64,000 nucleotides of DNA from CBDDLD01 sp965230605 (GCA_965230605.1 CBDDLD010000004.1:186001-250000), one strand, 5' to 3'. Shown: positions 52,721-63,605, counted from the first letter of the stretch. Notes: a model not told the origin generated them from the letters alone. Numbers and translations: made by a program.

Positions 52721-53440
52721 ATGCTCAATTCTAATAAGGTTATTGTACTTTCAAGTCTAAAGTATAAGGATAATGATTTAATTGTTAAATGCTATACTCG
52801 TAATAAAGGCATAGTAAGTTACATCATTCGAGGTGCTTTCAAGAGTAAAAGAGGACGCGCAAAAAGTATATATTTTCAACCATTGAGCCAATTAAAAATA
52901 GAGGAAGTAATTAAGCCGAATAGGTCTCTTCAATCTATTAAAGAAGTAAAGTTTTCCTATATCTATGAGACATTAACTACAGATGTATACAAAAATGCAA
53001 TCGCTTTTTTTATTGCAGATATATTAAGTATTGTACTTAAAGAAGAAGAGACTAACAATGAGTTGTTTGAATTCTTAGAATTGTCATTTCAGTATATCGA
53101 TAAAGAAGATCAATTTGCTAATTTTCATCTGCTCTTTTTGCTTAAGTTAAGCAAATATTTGGGGTTTTATCCTGATGTTTCTAATATAGAACTCACATAT
53201 TTTAACCTAGAAAAAGGAGTTTTTCAATCGACTCAAAGTTCTATATATTCGATTTCCGGAAATGTTTTAACACTTTTAAAACAGCTATTAGGCATAAATT
53301 TTGATACACTTAATACGATCAAAATAAATGCAAAACAAAGACAAGAGTTTTTAAGTATGTTATTGTATTATTTTGAACTACATTTGGGGGATTTTAAGAA
53401 GCCGAAATCGTTACAGGTACTTAATGATGTATTTCATTAA
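52721..53440 (+). CDS. recO: DNA repair protein RecO
   Basis: 239 residues with the N-terminal OB fold (KVIVLSSLKYKDNDLIVKC, then GIVSYIIRGAFKSKRGRAKS) and a C-terminal helical domain. The usual zinc-binding cysteines are not visible. It loads RecA with RecF/RecR. It is 10 nt after porZ. Confidence 0.93.
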   Translation: MLNSNKVIVLSSLKYKDNDLIVKCYTRNKGIVSYIIRGAFKSKRGRAKSIYFQPLSQLKIEEVIKPNRSLQSIKEVKFSYIYETLTTDVYKNAIAFFIADILSIVLKEEETNNELFEFLELSFQYIDKEDQFANFHLLFLLKLSKYLGFYPDVSNIELTYFNLEKGVFQSTQSSIYSISGNVLTLLKQLLGINFDTLNTIKINAKQRQEFLSMLLYYFELHLGDFKKPKSLQVLNDVFH

Positions 53441-53471
53441 GATCAAACAAGGAGAGGACGTAAAGTATACA

Positions 53472-55928
53472 ATGCTGAAGATTATTTTTGACAATATTAG
53501 AATTAGTAGCGCTACATTTAAGATATTACTTTTAGCTGTTTTTTCAGTGCAAATGGCATTGGGACAATCCGTCACAGTATTAGAAAAGGGAACAAATGAA
53601 CCTATAGGCGGTGTGGCTATATATAACTTGAAGAAGACGAAAACGGCTGTTACAGACATTAACGGCATTGCTGATATCAGTAAATTCGATAATGACGAAA
53701 ACCTATATTTTCAAAGTTTTTTATACAAGAAGCTACAAGTAAATAAATCAATTTTATCACAACAAAATTATACCATTTACTTAGAAATTAAAGTAGAGGA
53801 CCTTAAGCAGGTGGTTATATCTGCATCTAAGTTTGAACAGAGTAAACGAGATGTGCCTCAAACCATTGTTAGTATAGATTCTAAAGATATTGAACTTGCA
53901 AACCCTCAAACCAGTGCAGATTTACTACAATCTTCAGGAAATGTTTATCTTCAGAAGAGCCAGTTAGGGGGAGGTAGCCCTATGATAAGGGGGTTTTCTA
54001 CAAATCGACTTTTAATAACTGTAGATGGGGTAAGGATGAACAATGCTATTTTTAGAGGAGGTAATATTCAGAACGTAATATCTATAGACCCATTTACTAT
54101 AAGAAATACAGAAATAACCCTAGGTGCAGGTTCGGTGGTTTATGGTAGTGATGCTATTGGTGGCGTAATGAGCTTCTACACAAAGAAACCAGAATTGTCG
54201 TATAAAAAAGACACTTATTTTAATGCAAATGCTATTCTTAGATATTCGACAGCTAATGAAGAAAGTACAGCGCATGTTGACTTTAATATCGGAATAGAAA
54301 AATGGGCTTTCCTAAGTAGTATAAGCTATTCTAGCTATGATGACCTTAGAATGGGGAAACATGGCCCTGACGATTACCTAAGACCTTCCTATGTGATTAG
54401 ACAAAACGGAGAAGATGTTGTCGTAGAAAATTCCAATCCATTGGTGCAACGCCCAACCGGATTTAATCAATTGAGCTTAATGCAAAAGATACGCTATGAA
54501 CCTTCAGATAATCTCAATTTTGATTTTAATTTCTATTACAGTTCAACGTCAGATTACTCGAGGTATGATAGATTACTTAGGTTAAATGACAATGGACTGC
54601 CATTCTCAGCCGAATGGAATTATGGACCTCAAGATTGGTTTATGGGAAATGCTCAATTAACTAAACATAGTAGTAATTCTAACCTGTACGATAAGATTCA
54701 AGCCACTTTAGCGTATCAGAATTTTAAAGAAAGCCGAATCGATAGAGATTTTCAATCAGAGATCAGATCTATAAGATCAGAATCTGTAGATGCCATTTCG
54801 CTTAACCTCGATTTAGAAAAACAATTATCTGAAAAGACGAGCATTTTCTACGGATTAGAATACTTGTTTAACAATGTCAATTCTGATGCATCACAATTGA
54901 ATATCACATCTAATATTTCTAGCCCAAATGTAACAAGATATCCGGATGGCTCTACATGGCAATCTATAGCAGCATATGGAAGTATTAAATACAAACCTAA
55001 TCCTAAGTTTGTATTTCAATCCGGTTTACGTTACAACCACGTATATTCTGAAGCTGATTTTACGGCAAATAATGTATTTCTGAATTTGCCTTTTAATGAT
55101 GCCATGATTAATACCGGAGCACTTACAGGAACAGCTGGGTTTAGTTGGATACCTAATGAAACCATGCAATGGAAACTAAATGCTTCAACAGCTTTTAGAG
55201 CCCCTAATATTGACGATATAGGAAAAGTTTTTGATTCTGAACCAGGGTCTGTTGTTGTTCCTAATAATGACCTCGATGCAGAATATGCCTATGGAGGAGA
55301 ATTAGGGCTAAAACTCAATTTTAATGATGTTCTTATTTTAGATTTAGCCACCTATTATACCTTCTTAGATAATGCACTTATAAGAAGAGATTTTTCAATT
55401 AATGGCGAAACCGAAATTTTATACGATGGTGAATTGAGTAATGTTCAGGCTATACAAAATGCATCTAAAGCATGGATATATGGTTTTGAAATGGGGGCAG
55501 AGGTTAACTTTACTAAACAATTAAAATTGAGAAGTCAGTTTAACATCATAGGAGGTACTGAGGAAGATGAGTCAGGTAATGAAGTACCTGTAAGGCACGT
55601 TGCTCCAGATTTTGGAAACACCCATTTAATCTGGAAAACAGAAAGGCTAGAGATTGATGCTTTTGCAGTTTATAGCAGCGAATTAACATTTAACGAATTA
55701 GCACAGTCAGAACGATCTAAGCCATTTTTATATGCACTGGATAGCAATGGCAACCCGTATTCTCCATCGTGGTATACCCTAAACTTAAGAACCAACTATA
55801 AGATTAATAAGTCGTTATCTGTAACAGCAAGCTTAGAAAATATTACAGACCAACGCTACAGACCATATTCTTCAGGAATATCTGCGGCTGGAAGAAACCT
55901 TATTCTGGCGTTAAAATATAGCCTATAG
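53472..55928 (+). CDS. TonB-dependent receptor
   Basis: The ATG at 53472 (MLKIIFDN) yields a signal peptide ending near MALGQ; the longer frame overlaps recO. An N-terminal carboxypeptidase-regulatory-like domain (TVLEKGTNEPIGGVAIYN) precedes a plug with SKRDVPQTIVSID and GSPMIRGFSTNR, then the 22-strand barrel ending in RNLILALKYSL. The substrate is unknown, possibly a siderophore or haem. Confidence 0.92.
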   Translation: MLKIIFDNIRISSATFKILLLAVFSVQMALGQSVTVLEKGTNEPIGGVAIYNLKKTKTAVTDINGIADISKFDNDENLYFQSFLYKKLQVNKSILSQQNYTIYLEIKVEDLKQVVISASKFEQSKRDVPQTIVSIDSKDIELANPQTSADLLQSSGNVYLQKSQLGGGSPMIRGFSTNRLLITVDGVRMNNAIFRGGNIQNVISIDPFTIRNTEITLGAGSVVYGSDAIGGVMSFYTKKPELSYKKDTYFNANAILRYSTANEESTAHVDFNIGIEKWAFLSSISYSSYDDLRMGKHGPDDYLRPSYVIRQNGEDVVVENSNPLVQRPTGFNQLSLMQKIRYEPSDNLNFDFNFYYSSTSDYSRYDRLLRLNDNGLPFSAEWNYGPQDWFMGNAQLTKHSSNSNLYDKIQATLAYQNFKESRIDRDFQSEIRSIRSESVDAISLNLDLEKQLSEKTSIFYGLEYLFNNVNSDASQLNITSNISSPNVTRYPDGSTWQSIAAYGSIKYKPNPKFVFQSGLRYNHVYSEADFTANNVFLNLPFNDAMINTGALTGTAGFSWIPNETMQWKLNASTAFRAPNIDDIGKVFDSEPGSVVVPNNDLDAEYAYGGELGLKLNFNDVLILDLATYYTFLDNALIRRDFSINGETEILYDGELSNVQAIQNASKAWIYGFEMGAEVNFTKQLKLRSQFNIIGGTEEDESGNEVPVRHVAPDFGNTHLIWKTERLEIDAFAVYSSELTFNELAQSERSKPFLYALDSNGNPYSPSWYTLNLRTNYKINKSLSVTASLENITDQRYRPYSSGISAAGRNLILALKYSL

Positions 55929-55929
55929 T

Positions 55930-58308
55930 CTAGAACCTTTTAATCGCTTTCTTAGTGATGATCTGGCCATTAGAAAGCTGCACCTTAGCAATGTAAGCAG
56001 CTTTACTTAACTTAGATAAATTATATACTTCACTAGATGAAGAACCATGTAAATTGTATATAACACGACCTAATAGATCGATAATTTCGACATTTTGAAT
56101 AGTATGGGCATTACCCTTTATACTGAACTTTACATTGCCATTATTGAGCTCATTTATCGTAAGGCTATTAGGGTCTAAATTAACATTATCAATAGAAAGT
56201 GCTTGAGGGTTAAATACAATCTCAAAACGATCAGTGAAACTACCAACTTCAGATGTAAACGAATAATCTGAGTCTTTAAGATTGTGTAATGTACTAAGTA
56301 AATTGTCTTTTAAGTAGATGTCATTTGCACTATAAAAAACACCTTCAAATTGAGCAATAGCTATGGTGTAAATAGTTGGAGACTCTATAGTAGTATTGAA
56401 ACCGAGCTCAATTACCTCATCTAAACCTAAACTAGAAACACTTTTCCCTTGTATGACAAATTCATCGTTACTATCAGTTATGGTAGAATATAGCTTAGCA
56501 AAATTAGCAGAAGAAGCATTACGCTTTACATCAAAAGAGCTACCATCATTGCCATCTGTTGCACCATCAATATGGGCTACAGCAATTTGACTAAATACAC
56601 CATTATCAGATGTTAAGTTTAACCAAAGCGCCTCACGATTAGTAGAAGACGAAGCGCTAGGACTTCTAAAAAACTGATCATTATCTCCAGTGACACGCAT
56701 TGAGTTGTTAAATGTCACATTACCACCAGTAAGTGCTTCAACAAAAAAGCCTTGACCAGAAGGCACAAAACTATTCGGTATTATACCAGACGCCCCCGCG
56801 GTGTTTATACCACTAACAGAAATTACAGCATAATCAGCTCCAGAAAAATTTTGCCCGTCATTACCAGATGCATTGGCATCTAAAGCAGTAGCCTGGCTCC
56901 ATAGATAAATATTATCAACAATACCTGCATTTACTGTAAAGAAAGTTGCAGCATCAATGGCACTTGGATAAGGATTTCCTAAGAAATTCCAATCATTATA
57001 AGTGCCACCACTGGCATTTGTAATTGCAGATAAGATTACACCATTATTAAACGCACCTTGAAACGTAAATTGCTGTGATGCAGGAAAGAAACCAATTGGC
57101 GAACCGGTTGTTGCATAACCTATTCCAGGAGTCATTACACCAGACGTAAGTTGCCATGCATTACCATCATCATCAATATCATCTTGACCTGGCACGAAAG
57201 TACCTGTATTATTGACTTCGTCCAAAACGTCAACGAAGTTTGCTGCATTAAAAATAAAACGTCTGCTTCCTGGTACATTAGCAAAAGAATTCTCAACAGT
57301 TTCTCCGATAACAGGAGAACCCCAATAGGTGTATTCTAGTGGTCCTGTGAGTACAGATGTGTTTTTCTGCACAGTGATTGTACCGTTAGCGGTAGTTGTA
57401 GCAGCATCATCAACTTGAACAACTGATCCTTCAGTCGTAACAGTAATATCACCATCAGCAACGATATCATTCTGAACTTCGATGAATGTACCATTACTTA
57501 CCGTAAGTGTAAAACCAGTATTCACCGTTAAACTACAAGCACTAAAACTACCACTTGCTGTTGTATCATAATTTCCATTGATTATAGCTTCAGCAGTAAT
57601 CGTAGGGGCACCATTATCCCATACTGTGCCATCCCATGTTGTTGTTGAGGCACATAATAGGCAGGAATATGTACAAGAGCCTAGAGTTACAATAGTATTG
57701 GATAGTGTCCAACTTGAGGGATTTGTAACATCTGCCAGTATTTGACTTGTTCCTGCAGTTACATTACAATTATGAAACCCATTATCTGTTTCACCTAAAT
57801 CAACCGCATCAGTTCCGTCGGTCAAACCAGTAGGAAGGGCGGTGGTTTGTGCCGTAGTAGCATCTCCCCATGGCGTACTATCAAAGTGAACAGCATATAC
57901 AAAAGAAGGGGCCGCATCTGTGCCTTGATAAGCTAAAATTTGATCACCATTTGTAGCTAAGGCAAAATTATTATCATCAGTTATTGAGCCGGCAGAAGCA
58001 GAAAAAGGGGCACTGTCTGTTACAATAATTTCTGTACCACAACTAAGATCAGTAGTGGCTGTCCATACTAACACACCTTCATTAGTTCTAAAGCTTCCTG
58101 AAGCTTGCCATCCGTTATCTGTAAACCTAATTTCTGTGGTTGCTAATACGTCTACTAATAACACGAAAGAAAATTCATCCGGATTATCAGAATTAAAACC
58201 GGTAATGGCTATATCGCCTGGGTTTAATGTTGTTTGTGCACTTACTGAATAACTCTCAAAGAAGAGAGCAAACAAAGTAATTAAAATATAAAGAGTAATT
58301 TTTTTCAT
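55930..58308 (-). CDS. Large secreted T9SS-sorted protein
   Basis: 792 residues with a signal peptide ending near SVSAQ and a C-terminal sorting domain (VEIDLLGRVIYN through KAIKRF). The N-terminal part starts LNPGDIAITGFNSDNPDEF and resembles the repeated-strand secreted proteins of Bacteroidota, with many Thr/Asn/Gly and Cys pairs. No enzyme motif was seen. It is convergent with the TonB receptor. Confidence 0.78.
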   Translation of the reverse strand: MKKITLYILITLFALFFESYSVSAQTTLNPGDIAITGFNSDNPDEFSFVLLVDVLATTEIRFTDNGWQASGSFRTNEGVLVWTATTDLSCGTEIIVTDSAPFSASAGSITDDNNFALATNGDQILAYQGTDAAPSFVYAVHFDSTPWGDATTAQTTALPTGLTDGTDAVDLGETDNGFHNCNVTAGTSQILADVTNPSSWTLSNTIVTLGSCTYSCLLCASTTTWDGTVWDNGAPTITAEAIINGNYDTTASGSFSACSLTVNTGFTLTVSNGTFIEVQNDIVADGDITVTTEGSVVQVDDAATTTANGTITVQKNTSVLTGPLEYTYWGSPVIGETVENSFANVPGSRRFIFNAANFVDVLDEVNNTGTFVPGQDDIDDDGNAWQLTSGVMTPGIGYATTGSPIGFFPASQQFTFQGAFNNGVILSAITNASGGTYNDWNFLGNPYPSAIDAATFFTVNAGIVDNIYLWSQATALDANASGNDGQNFSGADYAVISVSGINTAGASGIIPNSFVPSGQGFFVEALTGGNVTFNNSMRVTGDNDQFFRSPSASSSTNREALWLNLTSDNGVFSQIAVAHIDGATDGNDGSSFDVKRNASSANFAKLYSTITDSNDEFVIQGKSVSSLGLDEVIELGFNTTIESPTIYTIAIAQFEGVFYSANDIYLKDNLLSTLHNLKDSDYSFTSEVGSFTDRFEIVFNPQALSIDNVNLDPNSLTINELNNGNVKFSIKGNAHTIQNVEIIDLLGRVIYNLHGSSSSEVYNLSKLSKAAYIAKVQLSNGQIITKKAIKRF

Positions 58309-58382
58309 CGCAAGGGGAGTTTAAGATTTGGCGTTGTTTTTTATCTATATTTTATATACTGATCAATTCTTATTTTTGGATC

Positions 58383-58856
58383 ATGTTAAACCATAAAACA
58401 TACACAGTAGAAGAAGCCAAAAAAAAATTGGAGTACTACTGTACATATCAAGAACGTTGTCATCAAGAGGTTAGAAAAAAACTACAGGACATGCGAATGA
58501 TACCTGAAGCTATAGATGTCATTATTGTACATCTTATTCAACATAACTTTCTTAATGAAGAACGTTTTGCCAAAACATTTGTACGCGGTAAGTTCAAAAT
58601 AAAGGGTTGGGGCAAACGTCGTTTAACCTTAGAATTAAGGAAAAAAGACATCGCCAAAGTTAATATAAATCAAGCACTTAAAGAAATATCTGACGAGGAG
58701 TATACCGTGATTTTGGACACCTTAGCGAAAAAAAAATGGGCCAATATTAGCGAAAAAAGCATGATAAAGAAGAAAAAAAAGCTGTTAGATTACCTCTTAT
58801 ATAGAGGCTGGGAACCACATTTAGTGTATGATAAAATTAACGAATTTACTAACTGA
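58383..58856 (+). CDS. recX: Regulatory protein RecX
   Basis: 157 residues with the three-helix RecX repeats. CTYQERCHQEVRKKLQDM and NEERFAKTFVRGKFKIKGWG are typical. It modulates RecA. It overlaps the 3' end of the convergent cupin-like gene by 8 nt. Confidence 0.92.
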   Translation: MLNHKTYTVEEAKKKLEYYCTYQERCHQEVRKKLQDMRMIPEAIDVIIVHLIQHNFLNEERFAKTFVRGKFKIKGWGKRRLTLELRKKDIAKVNINQALKEISDEEYTVILDTLAKKKWANISEKSMIKKKKKLLDYLLYRGWEPHLVYDKINEFTN

Positions 58857-59718
58857 TACCGTTAATTCTATTGGTTTTGACAATAGCCTTTTCGTTTTTC
58901 CAGTCAATCCATTTTTGCCCCTTTATACGACGCATTAAGTTATCAGTATTTCGCATCACAAAAACATTATAAACAGCTTTTGCTAAATTTTTTGGGTTTC
59001 TGGCTATAGCTCTTAAACTCATAGAGAATCCGGGGGTTAGATATCTCATATAGTGCCAATAGCCCTCGGGCATGTATAATACTTCACCATGATTGAGTTC
59101 ACAAACCCAACCTTTAGCTTGGTGAAGTGCGGGCCATTTATCAAAATCTGGATTAGCAAAGTTGATATCTTCTCTTGTAATTAAAGAGTGAGGAATCTTA
59201 TATAGATGCTTAGTTTGCTTTTGGTCAAAAAGAATACATTGTTTCTTGCCTTCAAAATGAAAGTGAAAAATATTAGCCAAATCTATATCATAGTGCATAA
59301 AGGTATAAGAGTCTCTACCTCCAAAGAATAGCATTGGTAGACCCTTCATCAACCTTAACCCAAAATCTGGGTAATTAAAATCATTCTGTAATTCTGGGAC
59401 TTCTTTTAGAATATTCCATAAAAAAATGCGGAATTTCGTGGGTTCTTTTTTGAGCAAGTCCACGTAATCGCTCATCAGCATTTTAGCGTGGGGCTCATTG
59501 AAACCATCATTGTGGTCAACCGGACGATCATCATAGAGCGGCACGGTTTTATCACCGGCAATAGACTTCATGTAATCTAAGGACCATTTGGTGTAAGCGG
59601 GCCAATCTTCTACAAAACGCTCTATTACCACGGGCTTTTGCGGTTTAAAATAGTGTTTTAAGAAGTCCTCTTTAGTGATAGTAGCAACTCTGGGAATGTC
59701 TTGAAGGTTTAATTTCAA
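58849..59718 (-). CDS. Cupin-like/JmjC-type oxygenase
   Basis: 289 residues start with a typical cupin_8 N-terminus (FLKHYFKPQKPVVIERF). MHYDIDLANIFHFHFEGKK has the iron-binding HxD, and LYMPEGYWHYM the distal His. It is probably an Fe(II)/2-oxoglutarate-dependent hydroxylase of proteins; the substrate is unknown. Confidence 0.88.
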   Translation of the reverse strand: MKLNLQDIPRVATITKEDFLKHYFKPQKPVVIERFVEDWPAYTKWSLDYMKSIAGDKTVPLYDDRPVDHNDGFNEPHAKMLMSDYVDLLKKEPTKFRIFLWNILKEVPELQNDFNYPDFGLRLMKGLPMLFFGGRDSYTFMHYDIDLANIFHFHFEGKKQCILFDQKQTKHLYKIPHSLITREDINFANPDFDKWPALHQAKGWVCELNHGEVLYMPEGYWHYMRYLTPGFSMSLRAIARNPKNLAKAVYNVFVMRNTDNLMRRIKGQKWIDWKNEKAIVKTNRINGIS

Positions 59719-59792
59719 TGGCTCACAATTTTAAGGTTCAAAGTTAATAAATCGTTATGAAACTTTAATTATTGTTAAGAATGCCCGAAATT

Positions 59793-60887
59793 TTACTTCA
59801 AAGCCTTGGCTTTTACCTTAGCAGCTTCATTACGCTCTATAGTATGATCAGGTCTGGTCCATTTAGGTTTTTCACCTAAAGCCTCGTATTGAGAGTCTTC
59901 AGCTTCCACAGTTTTAGGTTGCATTTTCTTTATAAATGGCTTTTGAGGATTTAATCCAAGTAACTCAAAGAGCTTCATGTCTTCATTGACATCCGGATTA
60001 GGTGTGGTCAATAATTTATCACCAGCAAAAATGGAGTTAGCTCCGGCAAAGAAGCATAGTGCTTGTCCTTCTTGAGACATATCTGTTCTACCTGCACTTA
60101 ACCGTACCTGAGTTTCGGGGATGACGATTCGGGTTGTGGCAACCATTCTCACCATTTCCCAAATAGATACCGGCTTTTGCTCTTCTAGAGGCGTACCTTC
60201 AACAGCCACTAATGCATTAATTGGCACAGATTCAGGTTGAGGATTTAGTGTAGATAATGCCACTAACATCCCTGCACGATCTTCAGCAGTTTCTCCCATA
60301 CCTATGATACCTCCAGAACATACAGTAACGTTAGTTTTTCTAACATTATCAATAGTGTCTAAACGATCTTGGTAGCCTCTTGTAGAAATCACCTCTTTAT
60401 AATATTCTTCTGATGAATCTAAATTATGATTGTAAGCATATAAACCGGCTTCTGCAAGACGTTTAGCTTGATTCTCTGTTACCATACCAAGGGTACAGCA
60501 TACTTCCATATCGAGCTTATTGATGGTTCTCACCATTTCTAACACCTGATCAAATTCAGGCCCATCTTTCACATTACGCCATGCGGCACCCATACATACT
60601 CTAGAGCTACCAGAAGCTTTAGCTCTGAGGGCTTGTGCTTTTACCTGCTGAACACTCATAAGATCATTACCTTCGATATCGGTATGATATCGCGCTGCTT
60701 GTGGGCAATAGCCACAGTCTTCTGGGCAACCACCAGTTTTTATAGAAAGCAGAGTACTTACCTGAACCGTGTTAGGGTCGTGATGTTTTCTGTGAATTGT
60801 AGCTGCTTCGTATAGCAGTTCCATAATAGGCTTATTGTATATATCAAGAATTTCCTGCTTGGTCCAATTGTGTCTTACTTCGCTCAT
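59793..60887 (-). CDS. bioB: Biotin synthase
   Basis: Radical-SAM signature CPEDCGYC near residue 55, YNHNLDSSEEYY near 150 and the late RLSAGRTDMS are diagnostic. 364 residues is slightly long because of a C-terminal tail rich in Lys/Glu. It inserts sulphur into dethiobiotin. Other bio genes are not adjacent. Confidence 0.97.
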   Translation of the reverse strand: MSEVRHNWTKQEILDIYNKPIMELLYEAATIHRKHHDPNTVQVSTLLSIKTGGCPEDCGYCPQAARYHTDIEGNDLMSVQQVKAQALRAKASGSSRVCMGAAWRNVKDGPEFDQVLEMVRTINKLDMEVCCTLGMVTENQAKRLAEAGLYAYNHNLDSSEEYYKEVISTRGYQDRLDTIDNVRKTNVTVCSGGIIGMGETAEDRAGMLVALSTLNPQPESVPINALVAVEGTPLEEQKPVSIWEMVRMVATTRIVIPETQVRLSAGRTDMSQEGQALCFFAGANSIFAGDKLLTTPNPDVNEDMKLFELLGLNPQKPFIKKMQPKTVEAEDSQYEALGEKPKWTRPDHTIERNEAAKVKAKALK

Positions 60888-60918
60888 ATAAATTGATGTC
60901 TTAGTGAAACAAAAATAG

Positions 60919-61401
60919 TTATAACCATTTAGATTCTTGTTCTGTTGCGTCTAAAATATCAATATTTAATATAGATGCAATTTCGTGTGCTACTTTGAAT
61001 GCTTCTTTACGATTTTGTGTTCTAAATGATGTAATCTTTTTATTTCTGTCATAAAACAAATTGATATGAATAATATCAAACGTTTTAGGAACACCAGGCT
61101 CATGATCTACTCTTAAAGAGGGATCTAAAGAAAATTCTCTGGTGCTAAACACAGAAACATATTCTATGTCAGGTAAATCTTTCCATTTTCCAATTCTAAA
61201 TTTAAATAATGAAATAAAATTGCGAAAATTTCTTTTTTGTAAATCTAGTTCGATTCCTTTTTTAAAGAAGAATATTATAATTCCTAAAGCTATAAGAAAA
61301 ATTCCATTATAGTCATAAATATAAAGTAATACACCTCCACAAACGATGAGAGTAATTACAATAACTAATTTCATGAATGAGTTTTTATTACTGTAAATCA
61401 C
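60919..61401 (-). CDS. Hypothetical membrane protein
   Basis: 160 residues: two adjacent hydrophobic helices near the N-terminus (VIVITLIVCGGVLLYI, IFLIALGIIIFFF), then a soluble tail rich in Arg/Phe. An internal ATG at 61374 (MKLVIVI) is an alternative start. It is 31 bp upstream of bioB on the same strand. Function unknown. Confidence 0.7.
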   Translation of the reverse strand: MIYSNKNSFMKLVIVITLIVCGGVLLYIYDYNGIFLIALGIIIFFFKKGIELDLQKRNFRNFISLFKFRIGKWKDLPDIEYVSVFSTREFSLDPSLRVDHEPGVPKTFDIIHINLFYDRNKKITSFRTQNRKEAFKVAHEIASILNIDILDATEQESKWL

Positions 61402-61483
61402 AATTATTTTTAATTATTAGCTATTCTTTAGGTTTTCTATTTTTTATATCTTAACCTTTAGTTTGAAAGACCTACAAGGTATC

Positions 61484-61507
61484 AAAAACCCCGCTTATTC
61501 GGCGGGG
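61484..61507 (-). terminator. Terminator of the flotillin operon
   Basis: CCCCGC/GCGGGG stem, followed by a T-run when read on the minus strand. Confidence 0.85.
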
Positions 61508-61517
61508 CTATAGTTGG

Positions 61518-62945
61518 TTATTCTTCGCTTTCAGCGTCTTCTTCTGAAGCTTCTGAATGGCTTGATTTGTTTTTACCTTTTAGATACTCTGGCAAGTCCA
61601 TACCAGCCATGTTAAACATATCTTGTAGTGGTGGTACCGATTTATACAATCCGGAAAGGAAATTGGCTGTTGAGGTTTTCCCATCTTTAGCATTTCCACC
61701 ATCCCAAACAGTAACTTTATCAATCTTGATATTCTTAATCGCTTCAGCTTGAGTCTTAACTAACTCTGGTAACTTATCTGCAATTAGTAATAGGACAGCA
61801 TCTTTAGAGTTATTGCCTGCTGCTTTAACAATCTCATCAAGACCAGCGGCTTGCTTTGTAAGCACTTCATAAAGTCCTTGTGCTTCCGCCTGTGCTTTAA
61901 ATAATATCGCATCTGCCTCACCTTTTGCACGTCTACGGATCATTTCAGCCTCAGCTTCAGCATCGATCTCTACTTTGCGCTTATCAATTTCTGCCGGTAC
62001 AATAACGTCTGCCATTTGAGAAGAACGCTCACGCTCTGCTCTGGCAACTTCAGCTTCTCTTTCAGCAGCATAGGACTCTTCTAATGCCTTTGCAGATTGT
62101 ACTTTCTCCGAAGCAATTGCTAAACGCTCTGCTTCAGCCTCTCGCTGACGTCTTTGTGCGTTGGAGTTAGCCACTTCAATTTTAGCTTTGTTTTCTCCAT
62201 CTACGGCTTTGGCGTTTGCAGCAGCAACCTGAGTACGCTCATCTTGTACTGCATTAGCTTCACCAATAGATCCATCTCTGGTCTTCTCAGCAACCGACTT
62301 ACGTGCAGCATTTATAGCGTGTGCAGCTGCTTCTTTTCCTAAAGCTTCGATATAACCGGACTCATCTACAATATCAGTGATGTTTACGTTGATCAGTTTA
62401 AGACCAACCTTTTTCAACTCTGATTCTACAGATTGCGAAATATTAGCTAAGAATTTATCTCTATCAGCATTAATTTCTTCAATATCCATTGAGGCTACCA
62501 CTAAACGTAACTGACCAAAAATAATCTCTTTGGCAAGCTCTTGTATTTCAGCCAAGCCTAAACCTAATAGACGCTCGGCAGCATTTTGCATAACACCCGG
62601 TTCTGTGGATACACCAATCGTAAATCGAGATGGTACATTAACACGGATATTTTGTTTTGATAATGCGTTAACAAGGTTGACTTCTATAGATATTGGTGTT
62701 AAGTCTAAAAATTCATAATCTTGAATAACAGGCATTATAAAGGCGGCTCCACCATGGATACATTTGGCAGATTGACCACCACCTACTTTTCCATATACAA
62801 CCAGTATACGATCAGAAGGACAACGCTTATAGCGCTTAATAAGAATGATAAGAATTAGGACAATAAATAATATCCCGAAGATGATCACCATTGGGCCTCC
62901 CAGCCCACTGGCATCAAAGCTCTCCTGAATGCTCAGTAATTTCAT
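61518..62945 (-). CDS. Flotillin-family protein
   Basis: 475 residues with an N-terminal membrane anchor, a PHB/SPFH domain (IRVNVPSRFTIGVSTEPGVM) and a long Ala/Glu-rich coiled coil with EAEAERLAIASEKVQ-like repeats. It is typical of FloT/YqiK scaffolds of membrane microdomains. The NfeD-like gene overlaps its start by 32 nt, the common NfeD-flotillin pair. Confidence 0.94.
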   Translation of the reverse strand: MKLLSIQESFDASGLGGPMVIIFGILFIVLILIILIKRYKRCPSDRILVVYGKVGGGQSAKCIHGGAAFIMPVIQDYEFLDLTPISIEVNLVNALSKQNIRVNVPSRFTIGVSTEPGVMQNAAERLLGLGLAEIQELAKEIIFGQLRLVVASMDIEEINADRDKFLANISQSVESELKKVGLKLINVNITDIVDESGYIEALGKEAAAHAINAARKSVAEKTRDGSIGEANAVQDERTQVAAANAKAVDGENKAKIEVANSNAQRRQREAEAERLAIASEKVQSAKALEESYAAEREAEVARAERERSSQMADVIVPAEIDKRKVEIDAEAEAEMIRRRAKGEADAILFKAQAEAQGLYEVLTKQAAGLDEIVKAAGNNSKDAVLLLIADKLPELVKTQAEAIKNIKIDKVTVWDGGNAKDGKTSTANFLSGLYKSVPPLQDMFNMAGMDLPEYLKGKNKSSHSEASEEDAESEE

Positions 62946-63546
62946 GTGTGTGTTGTTTTAAGGGTTCAATTGGTTTTTGTGTTTGGTCTACTATGAGTAT
63001 ACCATTAGATGTGACGTCTATAACTTTAATTATGGTCCCAGATTTTAAATCGGTAAATGAGTCTGTAAGTGCTTCAAGTTCTCTTAAAGAACCTTGAACT
63101 CTAACACTAACTTTACCCATCTTAGATCGATTGGCCCCAATAGTTAAATAGACTTCACCAATAGCATCAATAGCATTTTTATAATTTAAAGTACCACTGT
63201 CAGCAAGTTTAGCCATGAAATAAAACAAGGCAGCCATGATCGTCATCATAAGTAACCCGCTGAAAAAGGAGACAATAAGTGTAAGGTAAGTTGGAAAACC
63301 GGCGTCTATACATGCGATACCACTCCACCCAAAAATAGTGAAGAATCCCACAATATTCTTAAATGATAAGAATTGAAAACCGATACCTGTATCGGTTTCA
63401 ATATCGGTATCTACATCACCAATATCATCGGCATCACCTCCGGTAAAAGCCATGATAAGTACGACAGTAAAAATGAGCGATCCTACGATAGCAATAATCC
63501 AATACAGTTTAGATAAAAAATCTAGATTTGAAAACCAGTCTAACAT
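62914..63546 (-). CDS. NfeD-like membrane protein
   Basis: From the ATG at 63546 (MLDWFSNLDF), the protein has three to four TM helices and a C-terminal OB-like domain (MGKVSVRVQGSLRELEALTD). This is the short NfeD type that partners flotillins. It overlaps the flotillin gene by 32 nt. Confidence 0.85.
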   Translation of the reverse strand: MLDWFSNLDFLSKLYWIIAIVGSLIFTVVLIMAFTGGDADDIGDVDTDIETDTGIGFQFLSFKNIVGFFTIFGWSGIACIDAGFPTYLTLIVSFFSGLLMMTIMAALFYFMAKLADSGTLNYKNAIDAIGEVYLTIGANRSKMGKVSVRVQGSLRELEALTDSFTDLKSGTIIKVIDVTSNGILIVDQTQKPIEPLKQHTHEITEHSGEL

Positions 63547-63605
63547 CGTTTTTGAGTATAAGAGATTAGTTAATAAATATACAACCTTTATAAAGTAATT
63601 CAACT